A DNA stretch of 64,000 nucleotides from Flavobacteriales bacterium (GTDB lineage: Bacteria; Bacteroidota; Bacteroidia; NS11-12g; UBA9320). Position numbers and translations under genes: made by a program. Location: positions 248,001-312,000 of the forward strand of contig JACJZU010000001.1 in NCBI GenBank assembly GCA_020635435.1, written 5' to 3'. Shown here one piece after another: positions 16,176 through 26,367 of the stretch. The notes beneath the pieces were generated by a model that saw nothing but the letters and a program-made list of their open reading frames with translations, was not told the DNA's origin and did not search any database. Position 1 is the stretch's first letter. Every line of letters starts with the position of its first letter.

Positions 16176-18536
16176 TCATCTCAAAAAGAACCCTTTCGAC
16201 TCGTAGGCTCGTTCGGAGCAAATGATCCCGGCCAGATAATAGCCCCTGGGCAGCATGGAGGTATCCAATTCCACTTTCCAATTGTTCTGTTCGATCGGTT
16301 TACTGAAAACCACCCGGCCGTTCAGATCCGTTATTTCCAATGTTCCCCCTTTTGCCTTGGAACATTCGAGCACTACAAAATGCTCGGCCGGGTTTGGGTA
16401 TATCCGCAATTCTTGCTTTTTACGCTCTTCAGGTGGTTCAGATCCCAGAAGGCTTTGGTCCGACATGGCGAGTGTGTATTCCCCCTGTTTCAAATTCAGG
16501 ATCCGAATAGTCCCGTATCGGTCCAGTTTGCTGCCGATCACCTTTTCATATTCCGGATATTCCTTCCAATAAGCCGTAGGATGTGGACGGTAATAAAGCT
16601 TCAAACTATCCTCTGTGATGCGGATCAGATCGTCGTCCAGATAACCGATCGAATAATTTACCCCCGATCTGCGTCCATTGTAGACGATCTCCGCTTCAGG
16701 CCGAAATCCTTCCGGCCAAATACCTCCTACCGTCCAATACCGCTCTCGCGATAAAACCGGCACTTCAGCATGCACAAAATAACGATCCGGACTCACCCAG
16801 TGATGCGCTATATGCACCAAGGCTCTCGCAGGCGGGTCTTCCGTTTTTAACTTCATAAGCGCCTCCTTGAAATCATATTCACCGGCTTGTTCGATCACGT
16901 TTACCACATCCGTAAGGGCATCCATGATCTGTTCTTCGGGATCGAGTAGCATATAGGCCGGTTCCATGGGAATTCGCACATTCACCCACTGATCCGGCTG
17001 ATCGATCACAACTTCCCGATCGGCAAATTGCATGGCCCGATCGTAAATGCGAATGGTTAAGGGCACGCCCGTGTAATACTCAGGGGCGAGGAATAATTGT
17101 TGCCTGATACGGATAGCCACATCTACGCTGTCGCCATTCTGCTTGTGCGACCATTCGAGTATATCGAAATGCGGCTGGCCGGGATTGCTCACCCAATAGC
17201 GAAAAAACGCCGTAAGATCGCGCGTTGTAAAGGTTTGAAAATGATCGCGCAGTTCGTTTGTACTCACATCGCGCATATTGAACTCCTGTTGAAAACTCCG
17301 GCATGCCCTGAAGAAAGCGGAATCGCCCATATAACCACGCAAACAGGCTATTACCACCGCTCCTTTATCGTAGGAATGCGCTCCGTAGGTAGTTTCCTGT
17401 TCCACGCCATCCAGGGCCAGGGTATCTCCATCGCGTAAATGGGCATAGTGAAGCACCGCAGCCTGTGTGGCACGCAGATTGTCGCGGTAGGCCTCCCGCC
17501 CATACACATATTCCGCGAAAAGCGATTCGCTGAAACTGGCCCAACCCTCATTCAACCACATTTCGTTGGCTCCCCGGCAAGTGGTATTGTTCCCCCACCA
17601 ATGGTGCGCCAATTCATGTGCGAACAGTGGCTCGGCGCGTTCAATGTCGTTCAGCACATTGATCGGGTAGGCGATATTGGTCGCATGTTCCATGGCCCCG
17701 CTGCTGAAGGGAACCACATTGAAGCCGACCCGATCGAAACGATGTGGTCCGTAGGCCTGCAGGAATGCATCCATGGCCTCGGGCAGTCGCTGAAAAACGT
17801 TGGCCATGTTCTGAGAATCCTTCGCAACGGCGGCCAAAGTGACCGGGATATCCCGGTGCACGTAGTTCCGGACAGTATACGGCGCCACACTCACCGACGC
17901 CAGGTAGGTGGGTATCGGTGTGCGCATCGACCAATGGAATTCGGTATTCCCATTTGGTAATTTGAGTTCTGCCTGAAGCACCCCATTGCACATGGCCTTG
18001 TTTCCCGGGGCGGTCTCTATGTAGAAGTCGTAGGTGGACCGATCCGTAAAATTATCCATACAGGGAAACCAGACCCTTCCCAAATTGTGCGGTTCAGATT
18101 CGAAACCCACCCCCATGTTAAAGGCATAATCGCCGTTGAAATAAAAACCGCCCCACGAGGGGTCTTTTTCCGGTTGGCCGCCATAGTACACGCGTATCTT
18201 CCGGCTCGATTCGGTTGGTGAGAACGGAGTGCGCCAGGAAATGTTCAGGTTTATCCCTTCACGTGTGTAGCTGGCAACCAAGGTGGATGGCACTATGCTG
18301 TCTACTTTTAATCCTTGCAGAAAGAGTCTGAAATTGCTGTGTTCTGCCCGGCTGTTCAGCTCCAGTTCGCAATAACCCTTTATGCTCCGACCGCGTAGGT
18401 TTGAAATGTCTAACGCGATACTGTAGTGTTCAACATCAATAGGTTCCGACTGCCCTGAAACTTTCAGATCCCGGGACATAAAACTCAAAAACCAAACAGA
18501 CATAAATAAGACGCGTATCTCGTTCGGAAACTTCAT
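16176..18536 (-). CDS. Secreted M1 family metallopeptidase with T9SS sorting domain
   Basis: A 786-aa zinc aminopeptidase-like protein. A signal peptide (about 1-30) precedes the M1 N-terminal beta domain. The exopeptidase motif appears as GAMEH (280-284, variant of GAMEN). The zinc site is His307, His311 (HELAHHW) and Glu330 (NEGW). The last ~80 residues form a type A T9SS sorting domain (RIYPNPAEHFVV, LEITDLNGRVVF, GYYLAG). It should be exported by the type IX system and cleave peptides at or beyond the cell surface. Its start is 45 bases from the divergent gene at 18582, so both promoters lie in that short gap. Confidence 0.93.
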   Translation of the reverse strand: MKFPNEIRVLFMSVWFLSFMSRDLKVSGQSEPIDVEHYSIALDISNLRGRSIKGYCELELNSRAEHSNFRLFLQGLKVDSIVPSTLVASYTREGINLNISWRTPFSPTESSRKIRVYYGGQPEKDPSWGGFYFNGDYAFNMGVGFESEPHNLGRVWFPCMDNFTDRSTYDFYIETAPGNKAMCNGVLQAELKLPNGNTEFHWSMRTPIPTYLASVSVAPYTVRNYVHRDIPVTLAAVAKDSQNMANVFQRLPEAMDAFLQAYGPHRFDRVGFNVVPFSSGAMEHATNIAYPINVLNDIERAEPLFAHELAHHWWGNNTTCRGANEMWLNEGWASFSESLFAEYVYGREAYRDNLRATQAAVLHYAHLRDGDTLALDGVEQETTYGAHSYDKGAVVIACLRGYMGDSAFFRACRSFQQEFNMRDVSTNELRDHFQTFTTRDLTAFFRYWVSNPGQPHFDILEWSHKQNGDSVDVAIRIRQQLFLAPEYYTGVPLTIRIYDRAMQFADREVVIDQPDQWVNVRIPMEPAYMLLDPEEQIMDALTDVVNVIEQAGEYDFKEALMKLKTEDPPARALVHIAHHWVSPDRYFVHAEVPVLSRERYWTVGGIWPEGFRPEAEIVYNGRRSGVNYSIGYLDDDLIRITEDSLKLYYRPHPTAYWKEYPEYEKVIGSKLDRYGTIRILNLKQGEYTLAMSDQSLLGSEPPEERKKQELRIYPNPAEHFVVLECSKAKGGTLEITDLNGRVVFSKPIEQNNWKVELDTSMLPRGYYLAGIICSERAYESKGFFLR

Positions 18537-18581
18537 AAGTCTTTTAAATTCGTAGCTTCACGGCATCTTAGCCCAAAACCA

Positions 18582-19949
18582 ATGTTCAAAAAAATAAAAC
18601 TGTCGATCCTTGTGAGCCTTTGTCTTGCCTCCGCAGTTCAGGCACAGATCACGATCACCCAACAACATATGCCCTCAGCAGGGGATACGATTCGTTACTC
18701 TACTGCCACTACATCGGGCAGTTTAGATTTTCAATCGACAGGTGCAAATTACACTTGGGATTTCACAAACCTTCAACCGAACAGCCAGGGTTTGTATGAA
18801 TTCAAAAGCAGTTTACAAACCCCGTACATTCTCAGCTTCGGCTTTACAGCCATAGGTTTGAAGATCGCCGATACCCTCGGTGCGGGTCAACTGCAGCTCA
18901 AGAACGTGTACAACTTCTTTAAAAAATCGAGCTCGGCCTACGAGGCGGTGGGGCTTGGTTTCCAATACGCGGCACTTCCCTTGCCTCAAAGCGGCAAGCA
19001 CAGTAACTCGGAGCGGATCTATAAATTGCCTTTGACGTATGGAGATAAGGATACCGACACCTACGCGGTGACCATTCCCATCTCCCTGGCGGGATTTCCG
19101 GTCGGTTCGCTCATACAAATGGGAACGCGCACCACGGAAACGGATGGTTGGGGCACGATCAGCACACCTTACGGGAACAATATTCCCTGTATTCGGGTAG
19201 TAGCACAGATCGATGCATACGATTCGATCAGCATCGGAACACTCAATGTGAATACGGCGATACGAACGCAGCGCACCGAATACAAATGGCTGAGCACCTC
19301 CGAAAAAGTGCCCATTCTCGAGATCACGGGAACCTGGGCCGGGCGCACTTTCATCCCAACATTCATCCGTTACCGGGACATCCCACGAAATATCGGAAGT
19401 CCGTTTCAGGTAAATGCTTCATTTGAAGCAGATCGGACCATGGCCGGGGAAGGCGACACGATCCGTTTCGTGAATAATTCCTCCGGACTCAATCTCAGCT
19501 ACCGCTGGGCATTCGCTCCGGCAACGGGGTTTGAATTTGTGGCCGGCACCGATGCCAACTCGGAAGAACCGTTGGTTAAATTCAATAATCCCGGCTATTA
19601 CAGCGTGAAACTCGTGGCCTCGAATCAACTGTTGTCCGATAGTATGGGTCGCCCCAATTACATCGAGATCAAGGCACGGATACCGGGTTCTGTAGGCGGA
19701 TCGGACCTCAATGCCCTGCGGGTATTCCCGAATCCGTCGTCCGGTATCATCCGGCTATCCGGCTTTACTTTCAGTGAACCGGCGAGTTATCAGCTTTACG
19801 ACATGCTGGGCAAATTGCATCAGGAGGGCATTATTCCTCCGGACATGGTGCTCAACTTCCCGGATGCACGGGGATCCTATGTACTCAAGATCAAAAGCGG
19901 CGAACATACTTTTTCTGAACTTCTGATCTTCTCAAAAAACGCGAATTAG
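18582..19949 (+). CDS. T9SS cargo protein with PKD-like domain
   Basis: A 455-aa secreted protein. A signal peptide ends near AVQAQ (residue 22). The N-terminal ~260 residues have no recognised domain. A PKD-like domain follows (about 285-350, with LSYRWAF, FNNPGYYSVKLVASN), then a type A T9SS sorting domain (RVFPNPSSGIIRLSG, YQLYDMLGKLHQEG, GSYVLKIKSG). It is the first of three consecutive T9SS cargo genes; the next starts 4 bases after its stop, which indicates an operon. The role is unknown. Confidence 0.85.
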   Translation: MFKKIKLSILVSLCLASAVQAQITITQQHMPSAGDTIRYSTATTSGSLDFQSTGANYTWDFTNLQPNSQGLYEFKSSLQTPYILSFGFTAIGLKIADTLGAGQLQLKNVYNFFKKSSSAYEAVGLGFQYAALPLPQSGKHSNSERIYKLPLTYGDKDTDTYAVTIPISLAGFPVGSLIQMGTRTTETDGWGTISTPYGNNIPCIRVVAQIDAYDSISIGTLNVNTAIRTQRTEYKWLSTSEKVPILEITGTWAGRTFIPTFIRYRDIPRNIGSPFQVNASFEADRTMAGEGDTIRFVNNSSGLNLSYRWAFAPATGFEFVAGTDANSEEPLVKFNNPGYYSVKLVASNQLLSDSMGRPNYIEIKARIPGSVGGSDLNALRVFPNPSSGIIRLSGFTFSEPASYQLYDMLGKLHQEGIIPPDMVLNFPDARGSYVLKIKSGEHTFSELLIFSKNAN

Positions 19950-19953
19950 ATTC

Positions 19954-21972
19954 ATGAGACGAAAAATCATCCTTCTCAGCTTCCTGCTGGCCGGCAGTAT
20001 TTGGTGCGGTGCGCAGAATTCCGAGAATTTTGCAGTATCCACCACCGCAGAGGCCCTTCAAAACGGGCATGTCAAACTATCCTTTCTGGCCGATCAATAC
20101 GGAAACACCTACAACATTCACCGTATGGGTAAGGGCGAGCGGGATTGGGGGAACCCCTTGCATACCTTCACCGGCATAAGCAATCCCGGTTGGATGGAAT
20201 GGACCGACACCACGGCCATGCCCTATGAAGTGTACGAGTACCGCGTGTTCAAATCGGGTGTGGGCAATTTCACGGCTGCAGGCTATATCATGACCGGATA
20301 CGGCATCCCGGCCGTGCACGATCGCGGGAAACTGCTCATGTTGGTGGAAGCATCACTGATGGACAGTCTGGCTGAGGAGATCAACCTCCACGCCATGGAT
20401 ATTGCGGCCGATGGCTGGTGGGTTGATGTGGAGACCATCGATGAAACCGAAAACACGGTTCCCCAGGTTCGGGCGCTGATCGATGATAAACTGAAAGACG
20501 GCGACCTCGAGGGCATTTACCTTTTTGGACATATTGCGGTTCCATACAGCGGTCAGTACTGCAACCACAGTTATTACACCGTTCCTCCGGACGGACACGG
20601 ACCGGGCCAGGGCGACCACTGCGGTGCCTGGGCGGCCGATGTGTATTACGCCGTACACGATGCCACGTGGTACGACGATAAGATGATCGTGGACGCAGCA
20701 GCCCGCACGGCCAATCAGAACCGAAAAGACGATGGCAAATTCGATGAGATCTGGTTACCCGGAAAGGCTGAAAGTCAGCTCGGAAGAGTAGATCTCAGCG
20801 ATATGCCCATCTTCCCCATCAATGAGATCGGATTGATGCGTCGTTACATGAACAAGAACCACGCGTACCGATACAATCTGACCAAAACCTATGCGCTCGG
20901 TTTGGTCGACGAGAATTTCCCGGCTAGTGCAGGGGCTTTTGCAAGTACCGCCTGGCGCAATTTCCCATCGCTCATCGGTAAAGGGAAAACGGAATCGAAG
21001 GACTTCCTCACCACGCTTAAAGACAGCACCTACCTCCTCGCCTACGGCACGGGGGCCGGAAGCTATACCTCATGCAACAAAGTGGCAACCTCCCAACAGA
21101 TGACCACTGAAAACTCGGCCATCTTCAACTTCCTCTTCGGGAGCTATTTTGGAGACTGGGATATCCGAAATAATTTCCTCCGGGCTGCACTGGGCACGGA
21201 GAAAGGGGGATTGACCAACGCCTGGTCGGGCCGTCCCTGGTGGCACATACATCCTATGGGACTTGGAGAGACCATCGGCTATTGCACCCGTTTGACACAG
21301 AACAACGAACGCAGGAACGGACCGGAAACCTATACGGCAAGTACATTCGAGAACAACATACACATTGCATTGATGGGAGACCCTACCCTACGGATGTACA
21401 TGTTCGACCCACCGAAAAACCTCACGTTGACAACCAATGGAAGCCGGAACGAAGTGGCCATCTCCTGGACACCTTCTGCGGCCGATGGGGTGATCGGATA
21501 TCATCTGTACTATTCCTGGTCGCCCACCGGACCTTATGTGAAAGTCAATCACGATCTGATCACGGCAAATCAATACAACCACACGGCACCGTTTGATGGC
21601 GACGTGTATTACATGGTTCGTGCCGAACGATTGGAAACCACACCAAGTGGTTCCTTCTATAACCTGAGTCAGGGCATCATCAACAAGATCGAATCGCTCG
21701 ATGCAGCGGGTATCCGGGAGGTATATCGAAATGTAGGATTAAAGCTGTACCCCAATCCGTCTGATGGCCATATGCGCATTGAATTGGATAAACCTTTCTC
21801 TGCCGACGTGACCATGCAGCTTTTTGACCTTCAGGGTCGTCTATTGTACGAAACCGCATTAAGCGGACCAGTGGGCAAGAGCACGTATCAGATCGATCTG
21901 AGTGCACAGCCCGATGGGATATACCTGTTGAGCATTGGCAACACGCATACCCGTATATCGCTGATCCATTGA
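19954..21972 (+). CDS. T9SS cargo protein with FN3 domain
   Basis: A 672-aa secreted protein with signal peptide 1-20 (ending IWCGAQ). Residues about 100-470 form a large domain including GIYLFGHIAVPYSGQ; its layout recalls the caspase-like C25/gingipain-type region, but I see no clear catalytic Cys-His pair, so peptidase activity is not claimed. A fibronectin type III-like domain spans about 487-590 (VAISWTPSAADGVIGYHLYY). The C-terminus is a type A T9SS sorting domain (LKLYPNPSDGHMRIEL, LFDLQGRLLYE, GIYLLSIG). It is translationally close to the preceding cargo gene. Confidence 0.8.
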   Translation: MRRKIILLSFLLAGSIWCGAQNSENFAVSTTAEALQNGHVKLSFLADQYGNTYNIHRMGKGERDWGNPLHTFTGISNPGWMEWTDTTAMPYEVYEYRVFKSGVGNFTAAGYIMTGYGIPAVHDRGKLLMLVEASLMDSLAEEINLHAMDIAADGWWVDVETIDETENTVPQVRALIDDKLKDGDLEGIYLFGHIAVPYSGQYCNHSYYTVPPDGHGPGQGDHCGAWAADVYYAVHDATWYDDKMIVDAAARTANQNRKDDGKFDEIWLPGKAESQLGRVDLSDMPIFPINEIGLMRRYMNKNHAYRYNLTKTYALGLVDENFPASAGAFASTAWRNFPSLIGKGKTESKDFLTTLKDSTYLLAYGTGAGSYTSCNKVATSQQMTTENSAIFNFLFGSYFGDWDIRNNFLRAALGTEKGGLTNAWSGRPWWHIHPMGLGETIGYCTRLTQNNERRNGPETYTASTFENNIHIALMGDPTLRMYMFDPPKNLTLTTNGSRNEVAISWTPSAADGVIGYHLYYSWSPTGPYVKVNHDLITANQYNHTAPFDGDVYYMVRAERLETTPSGSFYNLSQGIINKIESLDAAGIREVYRNVGLKLYPNPSDGHMRIELDKPFSADVTMQLFDLQGRLLYETALSGPVGKSTYQIDLSAQPDGIYLLSIGNTHTRISLIH

Positions 21973-22007
21973 TGTTTGAAAAAAATAGAACCAATTAAAA
22001 AACCTGA

Positions 22008-25000
22008 ATGAAACAGATCATCAAACTAGCCTTCCTACTTCTTCCCATCCTGGGCATAGGTATACAGCAGGCCCGGGCAACTCACGTTATGGGAGCGGAC
22101 ATCTCGTACACCTGCGACTCTGCCTACGTTTTCACATTTAAGGTGACCTTTTACCGGGATTGTAGGGGCGTTTCCTTTGCCAATCCATCATCTACAACCA
22201 AGATCCGCAATCTGTCGAATGGCAAGTCGGCGAGCGTTTCACTCACCCAGATATCCATAGAGGACGTAACCCCCGTTTGTTCAAAAGCCGGCAAACCCTG
22301 TAATCCCAAAAACACATACGGCACCGGACAAGGGATAGAGGCGCATACGTTTACCACTACGATCGATTTCAAGAAATCGCCCTACAGTGCCATTTGGGAC
22401 GCATCCAATTGCAGGATCGTGATCGAAACAGGGCAGTGCTGTAGAAATGGCGCCATCACAACCGGTGCGGCCAACCAGAACTTTTACACCTATGCCATGA
22501 TCGATCTGTGCAAGGGCTATGTGAATTCGTCGCCTCAATACGTAAGTCAGCCGATCGCGCTGGCCTGTTGCAATCAGCCGTTATTCACCACTATGGGCGG
22601 TTACGATTATACAGACGGGGATTCGTTGGTCTACAAACTGGCACACCCCTTAAGTGCCCTCAATACCAATATTTCATACAGTTCGGGTTATTCGTATCTG
22701 AAACCTTTCAAAGTTTACGACCCAAGCGGGTCCGGGGCAGTGAACCCGAATGCCAATCCTCCCATCGGGCTTTATGTCGATTCCGAAAGCGGGCAGATCA
22801 TTTTCATGCCGGTAAAATGCGATGAATCCACAGTAGCCGTAATGGAAGTAGAAGAATGGCGAAAGGACAGTTCCGGTAAGTACCAGATCATTGGGACCAC
22901 AAGAAGGGATATGCAGTTTTGGGTGAATGTGTGTCAGGACAATAACCCGCCAATACTCAAAGGACCCTACAGCTACAAGGTGAAGGCCACTCCCTGTACC
23001 GATCAAACCTTCTGCTTCAACGTTTCGTCCGATGATAAGGTGTACGTGCCACCACCACCGCTGCCCACACCTCCGGCGGATACGGTTCGCATTTCAGCAC
23101 AAAACCTGCCGAATGGCGTAACAATGACCATTTTGAATCCCACTTCCCGAACACCGAGCGCTCAAATATGTGTTGATATGTCGAAAGTGGACAAATCGGT
23201 TTTCGTGGGCAAACCGTTGAATATCGAGCTTACTGCCACCGATAATGCCTGCCCGCGCAATGCGGTTACCCGCAGGGTTTATAAGGTGACCTTTGATGTG
23301 AGTGAGGCCATCGGGAAACTCAAAGGAGACATTAACGACGATCAGAACCTGAACTGCAAAACCGATGCATCCGAGAAGCCGCTCACGCATCCGAGGAAAT
23401 TGAGCATCGACGGCAATAAACTCATTTACCTCACAACGGACAGGGAAGGGAAGTTTGAATTGTGTCTGGATACGGGTACCCGACAGGTGAGCCTGGTTCC
23501 GGATCCCTGGTTCAAGGATTCCTGCACTTCCGTGACGCTCAACATCAAGAAAGACTCAACGCATACAACACGCTTCCATTCCCGACTGAAAGAAGGTATT
23601 GGGGGCTACGTATTCAGCGACAACAATTCCTGTAAACAAGGTGCGGGCAACAAACCGGTTGCACGGCAGCTTGTTGTAGCTCAGCCCGGAAATCACTATG
23701 CCCTTACCGATGTGAACGGTTTCTACCTCTTCGGCCTCACTTCAGGAACCTACAAGATCGCTCTGGTAAATGACACATCCCGCTGGAAGAACAGGTGCAA
23801 GGATACCATGACCGTAACCGCATCATCCGGTAAAACGGTATTTGCGGACACATTCTTCAATTACCAGAAGGAAGTTGTGGATCTGGCAGTTACATTTAAT
23901 CTCAACACGGGAGGTACAGTGCGTAGAGGTGATGCACCCAACGGGTCTGTTTTCGTTCAGAACAAAGGATCCTTCGGTATCGACACCGCAACCATCTACC
24001 TCGAAACCGATAAAAACCTGATCGACCTCTCTAAGAGCGACGGAGGTTGGAAAGATCTGGGCAACGGAAAATACAGCTATCTGCTCACATCGATCCAGGC
24101 CGGTGCAAAAAAATGGCTCAAACTAAAGGTTAAATCCACATCCGGATACAGCCTCAACGACCGGATCCCCTTTACGGCTTACACGGACCGAAACGCTTAC
24201 AGCCGTGAGCTAGATACCACGAATAATACATTCTCCATTCAAGTGCGGGTGGTTTCCGCCTACGACCCGAACGATAAACAGGCCACTCCTGATAGCATCT
24301 TCACAGTCACCGACCGAAAACTCACCTACACGGTTCGCTTCCAGAATGAAGGAAATGCAAGTGCATTGAATGTGGTATTACGGGACACATTGCCCAAAGG
24401 ACTTGATCTTAGCACGCTGGAGATGCTACATGCCAGTCACCCATTCGATTACATTCTGGAAGGCCGGCATTTGTGGATCTTCTTCAACAACATCGATCTG
24501 CCGCCCAAAAGCACGGATCCGAATGGCAGCATAGGCAGTGCCACTTTCAGCATCAAATTGGATGCGGATAGCTACGAAGAGACGATCATCAGGAACAGAG
24601 CGGGAATCTATTTCGATATAGAGGACGTGGTTCTGACCAACTACAAGGTAAACCATTTCAAATCTCCCATCGAGTTCAGTAACCCGGCCGATCTTCTGAT
24701 CTGCGGTGCTTCGGACATTGCGGTTCCTTTCCGCACACATTTCAAGCCTGCATCGAACAATAGATTCATTCTGGAGATCACAGACAGTTCAGGCGCACAC
24801 AGCAGTTTCCGACCTCTGGACACATTGACATCTGCAGCAATTGCCGATACGTTCAGGTTCCATACACCTTCGTGGTTGCTGAGCGGCAAGAACTACGTGA
24901 TGCGCATCCGTTCTACTTCCCCTGCTCTCATCTGTTTCGATGATGCCTACAAAACCAATTGTGAAGTGGAGATCCTCGGCAAACCGATGATCCAATTGAA

Positions 25001-26225
25001 TAAAAAAGACCTCTGTACCGGTGAGCAGCTCAACGTTTCGAGTACGCTTTCGATGTTCAAGAACGATCTGTATAAAAATGGAAATCTCGTTTCAGGTTCA
25101 ACCACACCGAATTTTAACGTGAATGGCGTGAACAATGCGGACCGATTCCACATTGTACAGTCCGGACAAGCGGGATGCGTGGTAAGTACCGATACAGTTG
25201 AAGTTTCAGTATATGCCAAGCCAACACTCAGCATAAGTGCAGATTCCATGTACTGCTCGGATGCAGTGCACGCTTCGTTCACTTTTGTCCTGACAAATTC
25301 GGCGGGTATTGATCCTGTAGACAGTGTGCGCTGGAACTTCGGAGACTCCCAAACCGAAACAGTTCATGCCTCGGCCAAAACGATCTCACATGCCTATGCC
25401 AAGGGCTATTTCCTGGCGGAGGCGATCGCTACAAATGGAGTGTGTTCGGCGGCGGGCAAGGTACCCGTGTATTTCAAACACGAACCAAATGCGCGGATCG
25501 ATCTCGCACAGAACAGCTATTGTTCCGGCGAGTCTGTAACCTTGGATCACAGCTCAACTGTAAGCCCCGGCACTATAAACGCTCAGGAATGGCGCTTCGG
25601 CGATGGCAGCAGTAGTACCGCATCTTCTGTGAACCACGTTTATACCAGCGACACCACAGTTAGCTATAATATTGTGCTCACCGTAACGGACAATTTCGGT
25701 TGCAGCGGGGTGACCTCTACGGGCATTACGATCAACAAGCTCCCTCATTGCGGATTCAGTTGGAGCTTCCCGGCCGAAGCCAGAACGGTTGATTTCAGTG
25801 CAGACAGCAGCGATTACAGTTCCTATTTATGGTCTTTCGGCGATGGGCAGACCTCCACGGATATCGCTCCACGCCACGTTTATGCCAGCGGCAATACGTA
25901 CAGTGTGCGTTTACAAGTCACCGACGATAACCAATGTAACTGTGATCTGTCAAGAGATGTGCTGGTAAACAGCGTTTCGGTTCCCGGTGTGGATGGCACT
26001 AACCTGCGCATTTACCCCAATCCGACCAACGGACTTATTTTCATTGAAGGTGCTATCGATGGGTACTTCTCGTATCGCATTACCGATCAAAATGGCCGCG
26101 TTTTGAAAAGTTCAGAATTGAAGTCTGCCCGCATAGATGCCAGCGCGCTTAGCAACGGTCACTATTATCTGGAATTGATCGGATCGGATAAAGTGATAAC
26201 CTTACCTGTGTTACTGAGCAAGTAG
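22008..26225 (+). CDS. Giant PKD-domain T9SS cargo / adhesin-like protein
   Basis: A 1,405-aa surface protein. The signal peptide is followed by the ATHVMGADISY opening common in Bacteroidota adhesin-like proteins, with many cysteines. The middle holds SdrD B-like modules (GGYVFSDNNSC, TDVNGFYLFGL). About 730-890 is a DUF11/DUF7619-type region (YDPNDKQATPD, YTVRFQNEGNASA, GIYFDIEDVVLTN). Several PKD domains follow (WNFGDSQTET, WRFGDGSSST, WSFGDGQTST), then a T9SS type A sorting domain (RIYPNPTNGLIFIEG). It is the third gene of the cargo run and is followed by a strong terminator. A role in adhesion or matrix formation is inferred from domain content only. Confidence 0.88.
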   Translation: MKQIIKLAFLLLPILGIGIQQARATHVMGADISYTCDSAYVFTFKVTFYRDCRGVSFANPSSTTKIRNLSNGKSASVSLTQISIEDVTPVCSKAGKPCNPKNTYGTGQGIEAHTFTTTIDFKKSPYSAIWDASNCRIVIETGQCCRNGAITTGAANQNFYTYAMIDLCKGYVNSSPQYVSQPIALACCNQPLFTTMGGYDYTDGDSLVYKLAHPLSALNTNISYSSGYSYLKPFKVYDPSGSGAVNPNANPPIGLYVDSESGQIIFMPVKCDESTVAVMEVEEWRKDSSGKYQIIGTTRRDMQFWVNVCQDNNPPILKGPYSYKVKATPCTDQTFCFNVSSDDKVYVPPPPLPTPPADTVRISAQNLPNGVTMTILNPTSRTPSAQICVDMSKVDKSVFVGKPLNIELTATDNACPRNAVTRRVYKVTFDVSEAIGKLKGDINDDQNLNCKTDASEKPLTHPRKLSIDGNKLIYLTTDREGKFELCLDTGTRQVSLVPDPWFKDSCTSVTLNIKKDSTHTTRFHSRLKEGIGGYVFSDNNSCKQGAGNKPVARQLVVAQPGNHYALTDVNGFYLFGLTSGTYKIALVNDTSRWKNRCKDTMTVTASSGKTVFADTFFNYQKEVVDLAVTFNLNTGGTVRRGDAPNGSVFVQNKGSFGIDTATIYLETDKNLIDLSKSDGGWKDLGNGKYSYLLTSIQAGAKKWLKLKVKSTSGYSLNDRIPFTAYTDRNAYSRELDTTNNTFSIQVRVVSAYDPNDKQATPDSIFTVTDRKLTYTVRFQNEGNASALNVVLRDTLPKGLDLSTLEMLHASHPFDYILEGRHLWIFFNNIDLPPKSTDPNGSIGSATFSIKLDADSYEETIIRNRAGIYFDIEDVVLTNYKVNHFKSPIEFSNPADLLICGASDIAVPFRTHFKPASNNRFILEITDSSGAHSSFRPLDTLTSAAIADTFRFHTPSWLLSGKNYVMRIRSTSPALICFDDAYKTNCEVEILGKPMIQLNKKDLCTGEQLNVSSTLSMFKNDLYKNGNLVSGSTTPNFNVNGVNNADRFHIVQSGQAGCVVSTDTVEVSVYAKPTLSISADSMYCSDAVHASFTFVLTNSAGIDPVDSVRWNFGDSQTETVHASAKTISHAYAKGYFLAEAIATNGVCSAAGKVPVYFKHEPNARIDLAQNSYCSGESVTLDHSSTVSPGTINAQEWRFGDGSSSTASSVNHVYTSDTTVSYNIVLTVTDNFGCSGVTSTGITINKLPHCGFSWSFPAEARTVDFSADSSDYSSYLWSFGDGQTSTDIAPRHVYASGNTYSVRLQVTDDNQCNCDLSRDVLVNSVSVPGVDGTNLRIYPNPTNGLIFIEGAIDGYFSYRITDQNGRVLKSSELKSARIDASALSNGHYYLELIGSDKVITLPVLLSK

Positions 26226-26281
26226 AAAATTTGATTCTCATCCGTTTTGACCCGATCGGATTCGGGCGGAGAACACTTCAG

Positions 26282-26319
26282 AAAAGACCCCTCCAAACAT
26301 CGAGGGGTCTTTTCTTTTT
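26282..26319 (+). terminator. Terminator of T9SS cargo operon
   Basis: AAAAGACCCCTC (26282-26293), loop CAAACATC, GAGGGGTCTTTT (26302-26313) gives a perfect 12-bp stem followed by CTTTTT. It lies 57 bases after the stop of the giant cargo gene. Confidence 0.92.
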
Positions 26320-26367
26320 AAGCGAGTTCAAAATTGAATTCTGCTTGGGACATGGAAGCAAGTAATT

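Noticed and set aside
19954..21972. Gingipain-like C25 peptidase call for the 672-aa cargo protein
   Set aside because: The layout recalls that fold, but no clear catalytic His/Cys pair could be identified by eye, so only the FN3 and sorting domains are claimed.
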